From Ptychodera flava (Eukaryota > Hemichordata > Enteropneusta > Ptychoderidae): 64,000 bases of DNA. Location of the stretch: NCBI RefSeq assembly GCF_041260155.1, contig NC_091944.1, forward strand, positions 27,203,832 through 27,267,831, in the 5' to 3' direction. Shown here one piece after another: positions 59,601 to 64,000 of this stretch (position 1 is its first letter; each line of letters starts with the position of its first letter). Position numbers and translations under genes: made by a program. The notes under the pieces are model-generated. The model worked only from the letters and a program-made list of their open reading frames with translations, searched no databases and was not told where the DNA came from.

Positions 59601-61406
59601 TGCTTTTCTCAAACTCGTTAGAATGATTAGATAGACACTCTTACTATGAAAGTATCTGACAATGTGCTGCACGGCTTTGGGTCTTTGTTTGCAGGAGAAA
59701 ACGAATGTAAATGTTAGGATGGTTATACGTTTTTATAGTAACAGTAAAGTTTACGCCATATTAGGACTCCGGGAAAGGTATTTTCCCTCCTAAAGAACTA
59801 GGTCAGTGTAATATTTGTGAACGCTCGTTCTCTTTTTTGACGGAATAACGATGAGAACATATTTAGCCAAACTTCGCTTGTAACTCAACGTCCTTTTATT
59901 ATCACATTTATTTGTTTTCGGACAACGCCCTCGGCGGCTGTCAGAAAAAAAAAACGGTACGAGTGTTAACGTGTACAAATTGGCGGGAAATGTGTATCGT
60001 ATTTGTAGTTTGCAATTGGTGTTTTGCAGTTTGAGAACGAAATTTCAATAATATTCGATGGTTTTCTTTTTCTTTCAGTTCCTGTCCAGACCTTGACACC
60101 CCTTGTACGAACCAAAACAGCTGGAACAATCCTGGCTGCAACCATCACCAGCTAGTCGGAGCGATGGTCGGCGGACCGGATGCTAACGACGAGTGGACGG
60201 ATAACCGCAAAGACTACATTCACAACGAGGTGGCCTGTGACTATAATGCTGTCTTCCAGGCAACAATAGCTGGTAGGTACACGTCATTGCCTCGGGCTAA
60301 GTTTCAGTGTTCCTAAAGTGAAAGTTGTCCGACGGGTTTTGAATAAAATGCGTGGGGAATCTTTTAAAACCCTATGCCAAGTTTATCTGCTACTATAATA
60401 TCAAGTTGGTTAAAACCAGTGAGGCAGGCGATGTCCAATGTACCGTGCATTTTAACGCAGACTTGACTGTATGAAGGCCTCTGAAAACCCGGGCTGAAAA
60501 CATACATGCTGTAAACATTATTTTTACCAACTAAACCTACTATAACACACCATGTCAAGTAGGTGAAAATACGTTTAGGCTTCTCTCGATACTTCTTTTC
60601 CTGACTTGGTAGATGGGCAAGTGATAGGTCCAGCAGGATAAGGGTAAATTAAAGGAACAGCACAGCTATATCGTTTAACGTATGGCGTCGACAGTTAACG
60701 AAACTGCAGCTAAGAGGGCGCCATTTCATATACATGTACACGTATGCAACTCCTGTTATACTCTAAATTTCTACGGCAAATATGAACTTGAATTGACCAT
60801 AGTTTGATATACCTCGCCCTCACAATACAATAAATTTACTAAATTTTGTTTGAGAGAAAGATGTTAAAACACCATACTTCTGTTTCGAAATGATCTTAAA
60901 ATACTCTCAGAAGAGTGGCATGCGGTGACTTTCTAGAAAATTCGTGGTACTGTCAAAAGTTAGCTATGAAAACGATAATATTAAAAGGGCTTGGTTGGTT
61001 TTTTTGGTTGGTGTTAGACAATGCAGAACAACATATGTTCACGGGCAAGGTCCATCACATGGATCGACAGTTTCCCCTTTAACCCTTTTAATGCTGAAAT
61101 TTTTCCCACCAAAATTTTAGTGCAACATTATACCAATTTTTATGAATTTTTCTGTATTTGTTTTGATAATTTTGGAGCACATGCACATCACATTTTATTA
61201 GCTACATTTTTTAATTAAAATTTTGGCAAAGCTCTGAAAAAAATTTGACTGGGGAATATTTTGAAAAGGCGACAAAAATTGACTTTGGCGCTCAAAGGAT
61301 TAACTCTTAATTTTTACGTTCACACATTTTCACAGGTTTAGCACAGGCAGACACCGAGAGGGAACTCCCACCTGCCTGTTTCATCCTCAGCCGCAGAGTA
61401 GGGTGA
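49968..61406 (+). CDS. GH9 endoglucanase (cellulase), copy C, complete, ten exons
   Basis: Secreted inverting beta-1,4-glucanase. Exons: 49968-50229, 51408-51575, 52043-52227, 53093-53255, 54144-54240, 55347-55509, 56701-56848, 57486-57654, 60079-60272, 61336-61406 (TGA). Total 1,620 nt, 539 residues, all GT/AG. The ATG has A at -3 and opens a signal peptide (MSWFSLVLFALMIASVRTMC). Residues 46-66 are strongly acidic and end in Lys71-Arg72, a likely proprotein cleavage site also found in copy B. The GH9 domain runs from about residue 88 to the end: Asp143 and Asp146 in DAGDN (nucleophilic water activation), His448/His449 in RPHHRAS, Glu502 in HNEVA (general acid). No carbohydrate-binding module. 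Intron 5 has two MITEs and intron 8 a 1.5-kb transposon absent from copy A. All catalytic residues and the frame are intact, so it is probably functional, most likely digestive. Confidence 0.95.
53420..53700. repeat. (GAT)n microsatellite in GH9-C intron 4
   Basis: Shorter, interrupted counterpart of 2,461-2,850. Confidence 0.93.
54371..54592. mobile_element. MITE specific to GH9-C intron 5
   Basis: AACACGATTGGAACTAATTT at the left mirrors AAATTAGTTTTTAATCTTGTT-type sequence at the right, over about 32 bp. Copy A reads straight from CATATATTAC to GTGTCAATTG at the same place, so this is a clean insertion of about 220 bp. Confidence 0.83.
54991..55178. mobile_element. MITE-2 copy specific to GH9-C intron 5
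   Basis: 188 bp, ends AGGTATACAGTCACC and GGTGACAGTATACCT, exact TTAA duplicated on both sides (54,987-54,990 and 55,179-55,182). Copy A has one TTAA at the site (in GATTTAAGGGTTG near 3,900), which proves the target and its duplication. Confidence 0.95.
56005..56215. repeat. MITE-1 remnant in GH9-C intron 6
   Basis: Counterpart of 4,737-4,953; one end missing in both. Confidence 0.7.
56301..56651. mobile_element. MITE-1 copy in GH9-C intron 6
   Basis: 351 bp, same site and length as 5,038-5,388 in copy A. TTAA precedes it at 56,297-56,300; TTGA follows. Confidence 0.87.
57038..57276. mobile_element. MITE-3 copy in GH9-C intron 7
   Basis: Counterpart of 5,772-6,019, with ends GGAACGTACCATTAGATC and CTAATGGTTCATCCC. 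Confidence 0.65.
57723..57993. mobile_element. MITE-3 copy in GH9-C intron 8
   Basis: Starts AGGGACGGACCATTAGATCT, ends AATGGTCCGTCC. Its right boundary abuts the TTAA used by the 1.5-kb element. Confidence 0.85.
57997..59521. mobile_element. 1,525-bp TTAA-flanked transposon in GH9-C intron 8
   Basis: Exact TTAA on both sides (57,993-57,996 and 59,522-59,525). The ends AGCGCAGTGGTCGTCGCGCT and AGCGCGACGACCACTGCGCT are perfect inverses and the match continues to about 24 bp. Copy A has the unoccupied site (GTCCCTAAGATGG near 9,520, one base off TTAA). The interior is GC-richer than its surroundings from about 58,270 to 59,060 and has several short open frames, none matching a transposase. It is probably non-autonomous. 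TTAA targets are used by piggyBac and Kolobok enzymes; the CCY-type piggyBac end is absent, so Kolobok-like is a slightly better guess. Confidence 0.9.
61083..61299. mobile_element. MITE-4 copy in GH9-C intron 9
   Basis: Counterpart of 11,295-11,478, with TTAA at 61,079-61,082 and 61,300-61,303. Confidence 0.82.
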
Positions 61407-63464
61407 ATTCCGAAAACACAACGTCGAAGTGCACCGTCACGGTCAAGACATTATGACGTCAGTAATGTTAAACCAATGGCTTCATTGACTAAAATATTAC
61501 CTCTGATTTGTTTTTACATCGCAATATTTCTCAGAATCTGGAAAACGTTTGCACCAGGCATGAAATGTTTATCAAATATATTGTAATTTTTTCAGTTATA
61601 TGCTCGGTATATTATTTTAATCAAAATTTAATCAAAATCAAAATAACAAAGTCACCAATTTTGAAAAAAAAAATGTACTTACAATAATTGAACGATTTTG
61701 ACTGTACTTTATTCTTGTATATTTAATGGATTATTCATATGTGTGTTAATGACAACTTACGCGCTGCATTGGAAATCATCCGCGAATATGCCATTTTACT
61801 AATAATAGAGCTAAATGAGCACTAGTTTTGTCGAATACTTGCAATAGAACCGAAGCTGCCCAAGATATGTTCTACCAAATACTGAAAATGTATAGTATTG
61901 AAGCTCCGACACAGAACAGTCTCTCGATCAGACCAGCTCAAATACGAACACACATCACAAAGACAGGATGGCGAACCTCCAACTCAAAACGAGGCCAGAC
62001 ATTTTAAACTCCTGACACAGAGGGCGCCAATCAATGAATAAATGATTGTCCCAGTATGTTGGACAAAAATGTAAACTCTAGGGCAAGGCTGAAGAATTAC
62101 TGGGCCCGTGTTAAACTGTTCTGCAATTTAATATTATTTTCTGCAATTTAATATTATCTTAGAGGTATTTTGTGTGTAGTCATCATTTATCATTAAAAGT
62201 GCTCTTAGACAAGCAATAATTTTGATGTCAGGAGAATATGGCCCAGTTTTTTCCAGGTGTGTCCACTCCATTATTAATGTCTTGATATAACTCCAAGCAC
62301 AGATGAACAAGTGCACTGTAATGGCAAAAATTATATTTCTCTACCGTGGGACTTTGTAAAAGTGTAATGCTACATACCTTTAGGTAAGTGGATAAAACAA
62401 CCCGTGTTTCATCGAAATTCCAACATACCGATGGAGAAATATTCTACTTTTCGTTCAAACTTTACAGTTTTGGTCACCAGAGGTTATCGAGAAAAACACA
62501 TGGCTACCTATTCAACTCTTATCGGTACCACATACGTTGCGAAAGAATTGTGTAGAATCGGTCACGTTTTGCTTACTGTTGCAAGTTTTTATTCAAAAAA
62601 TTTAAAAAAATACATGATTGATACAATTTGATTGCTTATTTTGAAAGCAAATGCATGCACCAGATCTAGAGTGATTATTAAGATGCCGAGATTGGTTTTA
62701 CCTCGTGTTTGTCCTTATACCTTCTCTGACAGTACACCAGAATGGTATCTTTCACTTTATACTTGATACTTGGTGATTTAATAAAGCATCTGTTGAAACA
62801 ATACAGTTTCAGTTTAACTTATTTCAAGATGTCCATTCTCACTATATTTAATGTTTGAAAATCTAATGATGATCTATTTCAAAGATTAATTACTGGATGA
62901 CAACGTAGTGACGCTGACTGACAGAAAATTTCCAAGTTGTTTCGCAGTGCCTTTCATTTGCAGAGCCTACAAGTTTCTATCAGCGTTCCCGTTTGGTAAC
63001 GTTTCCGGCAAATGGTACACATTTTTGTCTGAGTAAATTTGATAGGGTAATGTATATCTCACGTAAAGTTCATCCAATAATGAATGTGAGTCATCGCCTG
63101 GCCCACTGCATCTTCAACAGCGTTCAGAGCAAAGAAATGAAATCAAAATGGTTTTTCCTCAATCAAAACGTTAGTTTTCGGAGAAGCTGGTTCCGATAAA
63201 ACCGCAAAACAGATGTTGTAATAATGTTTTAGGATGCCCCCGCCAAATGTGCAGAACTGTGAATGAAAATTACATAAAAAATTGCAAGGTTTTGTAAATG
63301 AGTGGCGAGACGTTTAGTTACACTTAATTACGCGTACGTCTTAACTACAAATCCTGAATGTGCTTTGGAGGAAACGGATTCTAAATCGACATCGAAGATA
63401 AGTTTGAAGTTGTCGATGCGGTAAATGACAGAGGACACAATGATGCAATGCCTGTCAGCGTATT
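61407..63464. other. 3' flank of GH9-C without recognised genes
   Basis: Aligns with 11,599-13,663. The copies differ by a short deletion here near 61,925. AATAAA signals at 62,037-62,042 and 62,780-62,785 match those of copy A. Confidence 0.7.
62037..62042 (+). promoter_or_regulatory. Candidate polyadenylation signal, GH9-C
   Basis: AATAAA 631 bp after the TGA, conserved with copy A. A second conserved signal is at 62,780-62,785. Confidence 0.45.
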
Positions 63465-63723
63465 AGGGACGGACCATAAGATCTTGGGAGGTAGGAGTGG
63501 TCACAATCAGATTGTGAATATTTTTTACAATTGTAAAAATTTTAAATTTTTTTTCTTAGTGAGTCATGATGTGCTATTTTTTTCAAAGTAAACTGTCAGA
63601 TTTATCAGTTTTTTGCGTTCAGATTTTTTTAATTTGCAAAGTAGTCTGAAGATATTTCCCCTATTTTCTTGCTTTAATTTTTTTTTTGTTTTTGACCACC
63701 CCAAGATCTAATGGTTCGTCCCT
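63465..63723. mobile_element. MITE-3 copy downstream of GH9-C
   Basis: Starts AGGGACGGACCATAAGATCT and ends AGATCTAATGGTTCGTCCC; counterpart of 13,664-13,923. Confidence 0.82.
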
Positions 63724-64000
63724 TAAAAATAAATAGAAGCCAACGCTCTTGTTCATTTCAGCTATAAATAACGAGCCGAATGCATTTTGAATTTGGAAAT
63801 AATTATAAAAACGAATAATTATAAATGTCTTTACTTTCACGTTGGTGATGTATGTTCACGTTTTATGACAGAGAGAAATGGAATCATAATTACATTTTCA
63901 ATCATTGTCAAAAAACTTTTCACGGTGTTGTGAATCCCGCCGAGGAACATCGATCAGAAATAGCTACATCAATTTTGATCTTTTTTTTCTCTGTTTGTAA

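Larger units (their letters stand above)
50959..64000 (+). repeat. Right copy of the segmental duplication
   Basis: Collinear with 1-14,212, including 3' flank and shared MITEs, and continues past the window end. The left limit given is simply the base matching window position 1. Confidence 0.95.

Overview
The window is AT-rich, intron-rich animal DNA. Evidence for this is GT/AG-spliced genes with short exons and long introns, many foldback transposons and microsatellites, and single-gene transcription with TATA boxes and AATAAA signals. The recognisable genes are an animal-type glycoside hydrolase family 9 (GH9) cellulase in three copies, and CHRAC1, a histone-fold chromatin protein. GH9 cellulases are native to many marine invertebrates (molluscs, annelids, echinoderms, hemichordates, tunicates). 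I lean weakly to a hemichordate or another invertebrate deuterostome, but the sequence alone does not settle the species.

Layout: 1-14,212 holds GH9 copy A (nine exons; its first exon lies before the window) plus its 3' flank. 14,213-21,740 is gene-poor and rich in transposons. 21,749-29,565 holds GH9 copy B, a broken gene with a frameshift in exon 7 and no exons 8-10. 31,473-34,335 is CHRAC1, whose first intron contains a nested transposon. 36,546-40,285 is a degenerate tandem repeat array with later insertions. 42,829-44,391 (minus strand) is a 520-codon open reading frame of unknown function with four internal repeats. 44,392-49,840 is mostly without recognised genes. 49,843-61,406 is GH9 copy C, complete and apparently functional (10 exons, 539 residues, catalytic Asp/Asp/Glu present). 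50,959-64,000 is a near copy of 1-14,212, so A and C come from one recent segmental duplication; B is an older paralogue with the same exon structure.

The duplication works as a natural experiment. Comparing A with C gives exact empty and filled sites for several mobile elements. Many elements in the window belong to different families but share TTAA flanks, including a 1,525-bp element with no recognised transposase inside copy C. It also shows a lopsided substitution pattern. By my count all amino-acid differences between A and C fall in exons 2, 4, 5 and 6, while exons 3 and 7-10 differ only at silent sites.

Copies B and C encode a secreted enzyme with an acidic leader ending in a conserved Lys-Arg before the catalytic domain, which suggests a processed proenzyme. 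All coordinates were read by eye; exon boundaries were accepted when splice signals, phase and family alignment agreed.
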